From positions 186,001 to 250,000 of the forward strand of contig CAWCAJ010000005.1 of NCBI GenBank assembly GCA_963793465.1: DNA of 64,000 nt, in the 5' to 3' direction. A model generated the notes under the pieces. It saw only the letters and a program-made list of their open reading frames with translations. It searched no databases and was not told the DNA's origin. Made by a program: the position numbers and the translations under genes. The stretch is from CAJQPP01 sp963793465. GTDB taxonomy: Bacteria > Planctomycetota > Planctomycetia > Pirellulales > Pirellulaceae. Every line of letters begins with the position of its first letter. The stretch's first letter is position 1. Below are positions 9,793 through 19,066 of this stretch, piece after piece.

Positions 9793-10371
9793 TCAGGCGG
9801 GACCCAGCGGAACCCGATCCATCACGGTGTGCACGGCACCGGAGGATTCCCGATGGCTGGCGAACAACACCAATTCATCCACGGCGATCGTGTCCATGGT
9901 CGGCTGGGGATCGCTCTCCAGGTACTCGATCATGGATTCGGGCCAGCGGTGTTGGTCCCGGATGCGTCCCAAGGTGAGGTGGGGTCGGTAAGCTTTGCGG
10001 TCCTGTTCCAGCCGCAATTCATCCAGGTGTTCGGCCAGGTCGTAGTGAATCTGGCAAAGCGGTGATTTGCCCTGTCCGATGCCCATCCAGATGACACGGG
10101 GCCGGCGATTCTTGGGAAAGGCCCCTAAACCAGACAGTTGAATCGCGAAGGGTCCGTGCTGAACCAGTCGCTCACGAAGGATTTCGCAGATGCGGGGGAT
10201 TTTTTCGTCCCGTACGTTTCCCAGAAAGTTGAGGGTCACATGCAGCTGCTGCGAATCGGCCCAGCAGTATTCCGGCCATCGCTGCGCCAATTGTTTCAGT
10301 GTTCGCCCCAGCGGACGGGACTGCTCCGCGGATAACTCAACGGCGATAAATGAGCGGATGGTCGAGGCCAT
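9793..10371 (-). CDS. thpR: RNA 2',3'-cyclic phosphodiesterase
   Basis: This is a 192-residue member of the 2H phosphoesterase superfamily (LigT/ThpR type). It has the two signature HxT motifs: His44 in LHVTLNFLG and His131 in PHLTLGRIR. The N-terminal RSFIAVELS is typical. The family hydrolyses 2',3'-cyclic phosphates on RNA ends and shows 2'-5' RNA ligase activity in vitro. The ATG at 10371 matches the family start; the frame is open further upstream but that part is unrelated. It is transcribed divergently from the PfkB-family kinase with 136 bases between. Confidence 0.9.
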   Translation of the reverse strand: MASTIRSFIAVELSAEQSRPLGRTLKQLAQRWPEYCWADSQQLHVTLNFLGNVRDEKIPRICEILRERLVQHGPFAIQLSGLGAFPKNRRPRVIWMGIGQGKSPLCQIHYDLAEHLDELRLEQDRKAYRPHLTLGRIRDQHRWPESMIEYLESDPQPTMDTIAVDELVLFASHRESSGAVHTVMDRVPLGPA

Positions 10372-10507
10372 GGATGTGATTGTCCCTTGCGAGCATTGCG
10401 TTCCCAGTGATAATCCTGAGACTGACAGGAAACATGCAAGTAAACCATTCCGCTGTCCCCGCTTCAAGGCGTGGCACAATGGAGCTTCCCAACAGGACCC
10501 CAGACCC

Positions 10508-11506
10508 GTGGATAGTAAATTGGATGTATTTGGAATTGGCAACGCGATCGTGGATATGCTGGCCTTTGTGCCCGACGAATTTATTTCCAGTCAGCAGCTG
10601 CAACGCGGCGGAATGACGCTGATGGATACGGATCGGCAAGCCTCCATTTTGCACCAATTGACCGATCACAAGGTGGAGCTGGCATCGGGAGGATCGGCCG
10701 CCAATACGATGGTGGCGATTGCCCAGAGCGGCGGCAGCGGCTTTTATTGTGGCAAGGTGGCGCATGACATGCATGGCGAATTCTATCGTCAGGACATGCA
10801 GGCATCCGGTATCCAGTTCGATGTGACCATGGCTCCTGAAAGGGACAACCCCACCGGAACATGCGTTGTGCTGACGACGCCGGATGCGGAACGCACGATG
10901 TGTACCCATCTGGGTGTCTCCACCTCGCTACACAAAGATGATGTCAATCTGGACCATCTGGCCGCCTGCCGATTCAGCTATGTGGAAGGTTACCTGTGGG
11001 ATGCCGAGGGACCACGTGAGGCCTGCATCGAGACCTTCAGACAATCCAAGCGGTTGGGCCTGGTAACGTCCTTTACCTTCTCGGATCCCTTTTTGGTGGA
11101 CCGCTATCATCGTGAATTCCTGGAGCTTGTACCCCAATATTGCGATGTGCTGTTCTGTAACGCCGACGAGGCCAAACGTTTGTGCGAGAGTGATTCTCTG
11201 GCCGATTGCGCGAAACGGTTGGGGGAGCTGGCCCCGACTGTGTTCCTGACCGATGGACCGAACGGTTGTCTGGTGGTGTTGCAGGGGGACGTGGCCCCGG
11301 TACCCGGATTTCCGGTGCAGGCCATCGATACGGTGGGAGCCGGCGACGCGTTTGCCGGGGGCGTGTTGTTTGGTTTGGCCAAAGGGATGGGAGCTTTGCA
11401 GGCGGCCCGGTGGGGCAATTACATGGCTTCGCGGGTGGTTTCCATGGTTGGACCCCGTTTACCCGGATCGATGTCGGACAGAGTTGCCGAGATTGCGGTG
11501 GTCTGA
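10508..11506 (+). CDS. PfkB-family carbohydrate/nucleoside kinase (adenosine kinase-like)
   Basis: This 332-residue ribokinase-superfamily protein starts at a GTG with AGGA ten bases upstream. Motifs include GGSAANTMVAIAQSGG in the substrate-binding half and the C-terminal PfkB signature DTVGAGDAFAGG (about residues 272-283) with the catalytic aspartate. The adenosine-kinase-like opening (DVFGIGNAIVDMLA) suggests nucleoside or sugar phosphorylation with ATP; the exact substrate cannot be read from sequence. The same frame is open far upstream, overlapping thpR, but that part has no family resemblance. Confidence 0.88.
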   Translation: MDSKLDVFGIGNAIVDMLAFVPDEFISSQQLQRGGMTLMDTDRQASILHQLTDHKVELASGGSAANTMVAIAQSGGSGFYCGKVAHDMHGEFYRQDMQASGIQFDVTMAPERDNPTGTCVVLTTPDAERTMCTHLGVSTSLHKDDVNLDHLAACRFSYVEGYLWDAEGPREACIETFRQSKRLGLVTSFTFSDPFLVDRYHREFLELVPQYCDVLFCNADEAKRLCESDSLADCAKRLGELAPTVFLTDGPNGCLVVLQGDVAPVPGFPVQAIDTVGAGDAFAGGVLFGLAKGMGALQAARWGNYMASRVVSMVGPRLPGSMSDRVAEIAVV

Positions 11507-11636
11507 CGCCGACATCCCGTCCTGCTTGACAATTCGCGGAGCCCACTGCCCTCAAGCTCAGCCCTCAAAGGGACCTTTGCCGCCAATGGGATTTCAGCGG
11601 CCAAGGGGATCTTTTTTACCGCGAATGCACAAACGC

Positions 11637-11670
11637 AAAAAAATCAGGCCATCCTGGGGGATGGCCTGAT
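11637..11670 (-). terminator. Rho-independent terminator for the export lipoprotein gene
   Basis: A 12-base perfect stem (ATCAGGCCATCC / GGATGGCCTGAT) with a 4-base loop is flanked on the + strand by seven As, i.e. a U-tract on the minus strand. It lies 54 bases beyond the stop of the minus-strand gene ending at 11724. Confidence 0.9.
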
Positions 11671-11723
11671 CTCGGATACTTCGAATTGGAATTCAGCCGT
11701 CCGGATCCGGTCGGCCCGATGTT

Positions 11724-13058
11724 CTAGTTGAACAATTGTCGAATACCGAATGTGAAGAACACGCTGATGGCGGCGTTCAAAGTTTCCTCTTCCGGGGTGA
11801 ATCGGAGGATCAAGGTGTCCCCAGGTGCCACCAGAATTCTGGCCGAGGGGTCGTTGACGGCATCATTCAACCGCACTCGCATGGCAATCTGTCGGTTGCC
11901 GGGTAACTTTCTGAGCACGGTCAACTCGGTTGGAGGTGACAAGTTGCTTCTTCCCAGAGCATAGACTCCGCCACCGCCGCCACGGGCACCACCCACGGCA
12001 CCCACTCCGGTACCTGCCAAGGCAACGGCGCCCAGAATGTCCAGGTCATAGTCACGTGGCAAGGGCCATTCACCACCCCCCAACAAGCCACCGGTGTAGT
12101 AGATCTCGGTCTCACGATCTTCCACGTAAACCACGTCACCATCGCGGAGGATCACGTCCTCAGGCCGGAAGTTGGGTATCTCGCCCGGGCCAACCCGCAA
12201 GGGAATCGTGAGTGAGGATTCGGAGTTGACCAGCGCGGGGTTCATGAAGCTGGCATCAAATCGACCGCCATACATCTCCCGCATCTGGCGGAATCGTTCT
12301 TCCGTTTGCAGGTCGTCCCCACGCAGGATCGTGACCTCGTTCTTGGCGTTCAATCCGGGCAAACCGCCGGTCTGGGACAAGGCATTCAACAAATCATTTT
12401 CGTAGGCCGGCAATTGCAGCACGAATCCGCGGCTGCTCATGTCCGAACGACCGAACACACCACGCTGTTGCTGAATGGCCGCCAGCTGCTGGCCTCCACC
12501 CTGACCAGCCTGATTATCCTGTCGCACCACAAAAATGCGGTAGGTTCGCTTTCGCAGCAGCGTCACGATCACGCGGGCATCTACCAGGATTTCCTCTTCC
12601 TTGTAACGGCGTTTGACCAGCTGTTCCACCTGGGCGACCGTCAAACCCCGGACCGCCAGAGGGTCGATCAGTGGCAACGAGATCGTTCCGTCTTCGCGTA
12701 CGGGAATCGGGAAACCGATCCCTGGTGAAAGATCGCTTTCGGGATCCGGCAGCGTTACCGGCGGTGCCTCCGTGGAATTTCCCAGCACCCCATCAATGAA
12801 GACGCCCAGCACATCGTCTTTATCGAGAATGTAATTGGGTGGTGGCAAGTGTCGCAAAAGCGAAACGTCAATCGGCCGCTTGTTGGCCCGCGGTGCCGCG
12901 AGAAACTGGGGCGGAACCTGTTCTGCGGGAATCGCATCGATCGGCGCCAGGATTTGAGTGCACCCACTCATGCCGAAGCACAGCAACAGTGGCATCAGCA
13001 CCCAAAGTCGCCCCGTGCATCGTCGCAGCGAATCAAATTCTGTGGGCTGTCTCTTCAT
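11724..13058 (-). CDS. polysaccharide biosynthesis/export lipoprotein (Wza-like)
   Basis: This 444-residue outer-membrane polysaccharide export family protein has a lipoprotein signal with lipobox MSGC (Cys33). The Poly_export domain begins at PPNYILDKDDVLGVFIDG and includes the VREDGTISLPLIDPLAVRGL core. SLBB-type segments follow (about 230-300 and 320-400). A stretch of glycine-rich sequence lies near the C-terminus. Wza-like proteins form the outer-membrane channel for capsule or exopolysaccharide. The ATG at 13058 has AAGGAG at ideal spacing. The gene follows another lipoprotein gene on the same strand with an 84-base gap, suggesting an operon. No polysaccharide synthase genes are in view. 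Confidence 0.9.
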   Translation of the reverse strand: MKRQPTEFDSLRRCTGRLWVLMPLLLCFGMSGCTQILAPIDAIPAEQVPPQFLAAPRANKRPIDVSLLRHLPPPNYILDKDDVLGVFIDGVLGNSTEAPPVTLPDPESDLSPGIGFPIPVREDGTISLPLIDPLAVRGLTVAQVEQLVKRRYKEEEILVDARVIVTLLRKRTYRIFVVRQDNQAGQGGGQQLAAIQQQRGVFGRSDMSSRGFVLQLPAYENDLLNALSQTGGLPGLNAKNEVTILRGDDLQTEERFRQMREMYGGRFDASFMNPALVNSESSLTIPLRVGPGEIPNFRPEDVILRDGDVVYVEDRETEIYYTGGLLGGGEWPLPRDYDLDILGAVALAGTGVGAVGGARGGGGGVYALGRSNLSPPTELTVLRKLPGNRQIAMRVRLNDAVNDPSARILVAPGDTLILRFTPEEETLNAAISVFFTFGIRQLFN

Positions 13059-13142
13059 CACAATGAACTCCTTGTTGACGGCAGCAGGCATCCGACCTGA
13101 ACCGCGTTTCGAATTACCTAGCCGAATACTTGCGTGGTTGAA

Positions 13143-13883
13143 CTAACGCGACGCTCCGGGCACGATGGGAACTGACTGAACCGGCAACGGTTGATTGGCA
13201 TCAAATCCAGCAGGAAGGCTGGGCATCGGCACAGGTTGAGCCGGCCCCGAAATGGCAGGGTTCCCCGCCGCTCGATTCATCGCGTCTTCCTGTTCCAGGT
13301 TGTATGGCATGTTGGCTTGCGGCAGGGGAGCCAATGTCTGGCCAGAACCCTGCGTCACCGGTGCCATGTCAACAATGTATTCACGGTAGATCCCGGCATG
13401 CTGGTCTTGCATTTCTTCCGCCTGCACGATCGCCTCTTCCACCTGGCGGGCTATCTGGATGCCCTGGAAGGAGCCGCTGCCATCCGTGCGGGCGGATTCC
13501 GCTCCCGACTCGAAGCCGGCGAACCAGGCGTTTTGCTTTTCAGCTCCCTCCTGATTGCGATAGTTGAAGCCCCAGTATTTTTCTGGTGGCAAGGTAGGGA
13601 TCTGACCACCCTTGCCGTCGCAGACGTTGCAGTAACCCGCCAAGAATCCATCGCGGAAATGATCCGCGTGGACCCGTTCGCAATGTCCAAATCTCAGATG
13701 GAAAGCGCGTTTGGCCCAGACTTTCTCCTGCATGCAGGAAACCTGCTCCTGCATAAACTGATCAAGCCATGCACAACCACCGCATCCGTATCCGCTGTTT
13801 CCACCCCGGGAACAACAGCCCGAAGCGGCCAACGAGATGGTGATGGCCAAGGCGGCGATACTGGAACAAATCGTTCGCGACAT
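13143..13883 (-). CDS. cysteine-rich lipoprotein linked to polysaccharide export gene
   Basis: This 246-residue predicted lipoprotein has a signal ending LAASGC (Cys23) followed directly by a Cys/Gly-rich segment. A Cys-containing HFRDGFLAGYCNVCDGKGG motif is next, then a long Pro/Gln-rich C-terminus. I do not recognise a named domain. Position immediately upstream of the Wza-like gene, same strand, suggests an envelope role in the same export system. The ATG at 13883 is preceded by AGGGG about 10 bases away. Confidence 0.75.
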   Translation of the reverse strand: MSRTICSSIAALAITISLAASGCCSRGGNSGYGCGGCAWLDQFMQEQVSCMQEKVWAKRAFHLRFGHCERVHADHFRDGFLAGYCNVCDGKGGQIPTLPPEKYWGFNYRNQEGAEKQNAWFAGFESGAESARTDGSGSFQGIQIARQVEEAIVQAEEMQDQHAGIYREYIVDMAPVTQGSGQTLAPLPQANMPYNLEQEDAMNRAAGNPAISGPAQPVPMPSLPAGFDANQPLPVQSVPIVPGASR

Positions 13884-14351
13884 AATTGTTTGCCCCTGGT
13901 CAGACGCACTCCCGCAGCGGGCAGCGTCGGTGCGACGAAATTGAGTTTCGTGATTCCGTTGATGTTGGGACAGTTGTCGAGTCACGGATTTTCGTGGCTT
14001 TGGCATCATCCCCCCCGTTCATTCTTGTGGCTTGTTCTGGCAGTGATGCCAGTCGATGCGGCATGACCGCACGCTATTTCTTCAGGGAATTCATCGCCAT
14101 TTGCCGTTGGGGGAATTTAACGAAGATTCCTTTTATGCCTGTTTTCCCAAAAAAAACAGCTGTGCTTGCAATGCGGATGGTTCCGTTTTTGCCACCGAAA
14201 ACCCCACAGACGCCACGGTCTGCGGGGTGGTCGTTGAGTCGCCTGGCAAGACAGGCAAGCTATCAGATGCCGGGTGACCGCGAACTCGGCGACCCCAACG
14301 GGAAGAGGATGCGGCCGCTGCCGGCGAGTCAAACGTTCGGCAGACGGTCGC
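13884..14351. other. intergenic, no gene recognised
   Basis: This is 468 bases between the lipoprotein gene and the tandem array. It contains short overlapping open frames on both strands but none with a signal, ribosome site or family resemblance. The region presumably holds the promoter of the export operon. Confidence 0.5.
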
Positions 14352-14968
<617 letters not shown>

Positions 14969-15061
14969 TTCAGAGCGAGTCGCATGGACATGTCGGGTGT
15001 GCGGCATTCATTTTTCCCGGCAACTGGTACGAGAAAACACTACGCCGAAACGAACCGCGCT

Positions 15062-16213
15062 CTAGTTGCCGCGTCGATAGCTCATGGCTTCCTTGACCCG
15101 TTCTCGGGCCAGGATCAATGCCGCTTCACGGGGCAGGATTTTCTCTGCGTTGGCCTTGTTCAAAACCGCCCGGGTGTTTTCCCGCATTTTCTCGGCAATT
15201 TCGGTGAAGGCCTGGTTCTTGGTGCCACCATGGTATTCCACCGAACCGCAGATGACACCACCGGCATTGGCCACAAAGTCCGGGACATTCAATATGCCGC
15301 GATCCTGCAGGATCCTCTCGGCTGCGGCCGTACAGGGAATGTTGGCACCTTGCAAAATAACCTTGCACTTCACCTGATTGGCGTTCTCGGCCGTAATTAC
15401 GTCCGGCTGCGCCGCAGGCACAAAAATATCACATTCCAAGCCGATGAAATCGTCTCGATCATGCTTCTTGGCGTCGGCATAACCGGTTACACCCTTCCCG
15501 GAACGCATGCACTTTACCAGTTCTTCGACATCGATCCCGTCTTCATTGTGAATCGTGCCATCGACATCGGTGGCTACGGTCAAGATGGCGCCCCGCTCGA
15601 CCAGATAACGGGATGCATGCTGGCCGACATTTCCAAATCCCTGCATGCTGACCCGAGCGCCTTGCAAGTCCAGGTCGCAAAACTCCTGAGCGACCTCACC
15701 ACAGACGGCCAGCCCGTAGCCCGTGGCGCCCACTTGATCCAGGGGGATACCACCCAGGACGGCAGACAAGCCGACCGAGCGTCGGATCTCGTCCCGCACC
15801 CAGGCCATGCAGGTTTCATCCGTTCCCATGTCCGGCCCCGGAATGTACTGGTGCAATCCCTCGATTGCCCGGGCAAACTGGCGAATCAGCACTTCCTTTT
15901 CCGCCGCCGAAATCTTCCGCGGATCGGCAATGATGCCTGATTTGCCTCCCCCATGCGGAATCCCCGCCAGGGCGTTTTTCCAGGTCATGGCGCGGGCCAG
16001 ACGAAACACTTCCTCGGTGGACACGGTGGGTGTCATGCGGATCCCGCCGATCCCCGGGCCAATCGCGCTGTTATCGACCACCACGATACCCTTCAGACCA
16101 CAACGGGGTTCGTAGACGTACACGACCTTTTCCGGTCCATATTCGTCGGCGAAGTCTTCAAACACCGTCATTTCTGGTTGCAGCTTGGTTTCGTCCATTA
16201 CAGCCTGAGACAT
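15062..16213 (-). CDS. Glu/Leu/Phe/Val dehydrogenase family protein
   Basis: This 383-residue amino-acid dehydrogenase has the dimerisation domain with the catalytic lysine region (WKNALAGIPHGGGKSG) and the PDMGTDE motif, then a Rossmann domain with GFGNVG. It catalyses reversible NAD(P)-dependent oxidative deamination of an amino acid; glutamate versus leucine specificity is not decided here. GGAG precedes the ATG at 16213 by 9 bases. It lies alone between the palindromic array and the ABC transporter operon; the array starts 93 bases beyond its stop. Confidence 0.92.
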   Translation of the reverse strand: MSQAVMDETKLQPEMTVFEDFADEYGPEKVVYVYEPRCGLKGIVVVDNSAIGPGIGGIRMTPTVSTEEVFRLARAMTWKNALAGIPHGGGKSGIIADPRKISAAEKEVLIRQFARAIEGLHQYIPGPDMGTDETCMAWVRDEIRRSVGLSAVLGGIPLDQVGATGYGLAVCGEVAQEFCDLDLQGARVSMQGFGNVGQHASRYLVERGAILTVATDVDGTIHNEDGIDVEELVKCMRSGKGVTGYADAKKHDRDDFIGLECDIFVPAAQPDVITAENANQVKCKVILQGANIPCTAAAERILQDRGILNVPDFVANAGGVICGSVEYHGGTKNQAFTEIAEKMRENTRAVLNKANAEKILPREAALILARERVKEAMSYRRGN

Positions 16214-16514
16214 ATTGCGCTACTCCGAACAATAGAATGCGTGGTTGTTGGCAGTCCATCAGAGAGGAGCAAAGGAATGGACCGGCATGGGGATTCGATT
16301 GCCGGATTTTAGCCTGAATGGTCCGGTTTTTGTAGCCGCAGAATGTAGCGACCTGGAAATAAGCGGGGCGACCGCAGGGTGATTTGCGGACGTTTTTCGG
16401 ATGCCTATCCAGGCAGCCCAGATGTCGGCAGACAGGGCGTGATCGGGCAGGTTGCCCGTGGACACGATCAGGATCTGGGCCAATGCGGATGAAGTTTTGG
16501 CCTCTGAATGCTTG
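16214..16514. other. intergenic upstream of dehydrogenase, no gene seen
   Basis: Together with the adjacent minisatellite this separates the dehydrogenase promoter side from the 3' end of lolD. No coding frame with support was found on either strand. Confidence 0.45.
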
Positions 16515-16595
16515 CGAATCCAGATACATTGGAATCCGGCTACATTGGAATCCGGCTACATTGGAATCCAGCTACATGGGAATCCAGCTACATTG
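16515..16595. repeat. 16-base minisatellite (five copies)
   Basis: The unit TACATTGGAATCCGGC repeats at 16525, 16541, 16557, 16573 and 16589, with a partial unit in front and drift to CCAGC / TGGGAATCC in the later copies. It lies immediately beyond the lolD stop. Confidence 0.93.
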
Positions 16596-16625
16596 CCATC
16601 GAAGGTCCCCTACCTGGGGCGGACG

Positions 16626-17399
16626 TCAGGCGACGCGGCCTTCGACCAGGTGGATGGTGCGGTCGGCCTGGCTGGCAATACTGTCGTCGTGAGTGACCAT
16701 CACGATGGTCAGGGCTTCCTCATCTCGCAGGGCCATCAGCGCTTTCATGACTTCATCGCCATTCTGGCGATCCAGGTTCCCGGTGGGCTCGTCGGCCAGC
16801 AACAACCGGGGGCGGGCCATCAAGGCTCGGGCAATGGCAGTACGCTGCATTTCCCCTCCGGACATCTGACTGGGGCGGTGATGCAAACGATGGCCCAGTC
16901 CCACCTTTTCCAGTAACTGCACACCACGGCTCCTATATTGGCGACGGTTCCGCAAATAGCTGAAGACGCCGTCACTGATCATCTGGGGAATCATCACATT
17001 CTCCAGAGCCGTCAATTCGGGCAGCAGATGGTAGAACTGAAAGATCAGTCCAATTTGCCGGTTTCGCAATCGATCCCGTTCGGTAGATTTCATGTGGTTG
17101 ACGCATTGTTGGCCGATAAAGATCTCACCTTGATCGGGTTTGTCCAGCGTACCCAGTAAATGCAACAGCGTGCTTTTGCCGGATCCGCTTTGACCCACAA
17201 TCGCCACAAATTCCTGTTCCGCCACGGAAATATCCACGCCCCGCAAAACCGGAACTTCCACGTTTCCCGTGCGATACGATTTATGCAGGTTGTTGGCAAA
17301 CAGAGCGACCGGCTGTTTGACCCGCAGTCGAGTCGGTGCGCTTTTGGGACGGGCAGCCAGGACGACCGGTGCATCCAGTTTTCGTGCAGAACTACTCAT
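16626..17399 (-). CDS. lolD: ABC transporter ATP-binding protein, LolD/MacB type
   Basis: This 257-residue ATPase has Walker A GQSGSGKST, Q-loop FQFYHLLPELTALENV, signature MSGGEMQRTAIARA, Walker B LLLADEPTGNLD and the H-loop VTHD. The LPELTALENV and PTGNLD features are typical of LolD, which powers lipoprotein release from the inner membrane. The ATG at 17399 overlaps the stop of the upstream permease gene (ATGAGTAG), indicating translational coupling. An N-terminal extension of about 35 residues precedes the nucleotide-binding domain. MacB-like or FtsE-like roles cannot be excluded. Confidence 0.88.
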   Translation of the reverse strand: MSSSARKLDAPVVLAARPKSAPTRLRVKQPVALFANNLHKSYRTGNVEVPVLRGVDISVAEQEFVAIVGQSGSGKSTLLHLLGTLDKPDQGEIFIGQQCVNHMKSTERDRLRNRQIGLIFQFYHLLPELTALENVMIPQMISDGVFSYLRNRRQYRSRGVQLLEKVGLGHRLHHRPSQMSGGEMQRTAIARALMARPRLLLADEPTGNLDRQNGDEVMKALMALRDEEALTIVMVTHDDSIASQADRTIHLVEGRVA

Positions 17400-19035
17400 A
17401 ACGCAGGGCCTCAACGGGGTGTAAACGGGCCGCGCGAATCGCCGGCAAAACGCTGGCCAACACGGCTATGGCAATGGCACCTGCCGCCACCCAGCAGACC
17501 ATCCAGGGGCTGACAATCGTGGGGATTTTGTCAAAGAAGTAGATCATCGGGTCGTAAACTTCGGTACCCGTAATCTTCTGAATCACATCCGCGATCTCGT
17601 TGATGTTCCAGACAAAGACCAAACCCAGCAAGATGCCCACTCCCGTGCCCACGGTTCCCAGTGACAGGCCGTAACCCAGAAAGATCGTCATCACACCACG
17701 ACCCGTGGCTCCCAGTGATTTCAGAATGCCAATATCTCGGGTTTTCTCGACCACAATCATGAAGAAGGTCGCCAGGATTCCGAACCCGGCCACGCCAATG
17801 ATCAGGAACAGCAGGATGTTCAGGATCGTCAACTCCAGATTGACAGCGTTCAACAATGGGCGTTGAGTGTCTTGCCAGGTTTGAATGACGTAGGGCATGT
17901 CGGCCGGGAAAAACGCGATCAATTTGTCACGCATGGCCTCCAGGTCCGAGTCCGGTTTCAACTTGATCTGAATCGCGGAAACACTGGCGGACCCACGATA
18001 AGGGTCGATCATACCGCGGATTTTCTGCAGGTGACTGATCGGCATGAAGGCAAACGAACTGTCATACTCATGCATGTTGGAGCTGTAGAAATCCACCACC
18101 GTGCAGTTTTCCATAATCGGTGAGGGATTGCTGCCGGCCGTCGGTAGCGTGACATGCACGTCGTCACCGGGCCGCAACAGATACAAATCCTGGGCCGGGC
18201 CGTGGGCCGACTTGGGAATCATGCGATGCGAGATACCCTTACCCAGGATAATCCCCACATACTGGTCGTTCTCGGGATTGAAAATGTCGTCGGCTGAGAT
18301 CGGCGGTCGGTGTTGAACCGAGGGGTCCACGGGCTGGATAGCGGATGTAGCCGCACGATCCGCCACCGTTTCATCGATGCCCTCTTCAGGGATTTGCGGT
18401 GCTGCAGTCGGCAAGGGGGGAAGCCGTCGCGTTTGGGCCGAGCCCTCGGATTGCGTAGCAACCTCATTCATGGCCGTCGGAATTTGACGTCGCCGTTCCT
18501 TTTGCAACTGTTCGATCTGCATCTGATAGTTGCGATCCAGCAAGGCCATCTTTTTTCGGTAGTCCCATCCCACTTCTCCCATCTCGGGATCGTAACCGGA
18601 TTCCCGCAATTCAAACGAGGGATGTTCCTGGTTCAGCGTATTGGTCAGGTAGGGCTGAAAATCAGTGACGGTGCCAAAGGTCTGATCGTCGATGCCGATC
18701 AACATCAGCTGATGGGTCATCGGTCTGCCGCCGTACTGAAAATGCAACAGGGCCGGGACCCGCACGACGGCGGTCACCGACTCCAGATCATCGCCAGCGA
18801 TTTCCCGGATTTTTGCCAGGTGCCAGTTCACCTCGGGGATTTCTCCCAGACCGGGGCTGGCCACTTCGATATCGGACAAAATGCCGTGCAAGCGACTGTG
18901 CATCTGGTCGACAAAACCGGCCATCACGGCATTCACCACAATCAGGGTCGCGACACCCAGCGTGACGCTGACAATCGAGGCCACGGCGATAAACCGCGTC
19001 CGCAGATATCTCCAGGCGAGCAAAAATCGATACAC
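17392..19035 (-). CDS. ABC transporter permease, LolC/LolE-FtsX family
   Basis: This 547-residue permease has the classic layout. One N-terminal membrane helix (about 15-40, FIAVASIVSVTLGVATLIVV) is followed by a large periplasmic domain (about 45-400). Three C-terminal helices follow near 410-435, 455-490 and 510-530, and it ends LHPVEALRYE as in FtsX-type proteins. The periplasmic domain has an internal low-complexity Arg/Gln/Pro stretch (about 170-240). It is the partner of the overlapping lolD and lies 31 bases downstream of lysS. Only one permease is encoded here, so a homodimer (LolF-like) is likely. AAAGGA precedes the ATG. Confidence 0.88.
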   Translation of the reverse strand: MYRFLLAWRYLRTRFIAVASIVSVTLGVATLIVVNAVMAGFVDQMHSRLHGILSDIEVASPGLGEIPEVNWHLAKIREIAGDDLESVTAVVRVPALLHFQYGGRPMTHQLMLIGIDDQTFGTVTDFQPYLTNTLNQEHPSFELRESGYDPEMGEVGWDYRKKMALLDRNYQMQIEQLQKERRRQIPTAMNEVATQSEGSAQTRRLPPLPTAAPQIPEEGIDETVADRAATSAIQPVDPSVQHRPPISADDIFNPENDQYVGIILGKGISHRMIPKSAHGPAQDLYLLRPGDDVHVTLPTAGSNPSPIMENCTVVDFYSSNMHEYDSSFAFMPISHLQKIRGMIDPYRGSASVSAIQIKLKPDSDLEAMRDKLIAFFPADMPYVIQTWQDTQRPLLNAVNLELTILNILLFLIIGVAGFGILATFFMIVVEKTRDIGILKSLGATGRGVMTIFLGYGLSLGTVGTGVGILLGLVFVWNINEIADVIQKITGTEVYDPMIYFFDKIPTIVSPWMVCWVAAGAIAIAVLASVLPAIRAARLHPVEALRYE

Positions 19036-19066
19036 AGCATTCCTTTGCAGTGAATGGGGTTGCTAT

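Noticed and set aside
15580..15876. Second minus-strand frame inside the dehydrogenase gene
   Set aside because: Shadow of the real gene in another frame.
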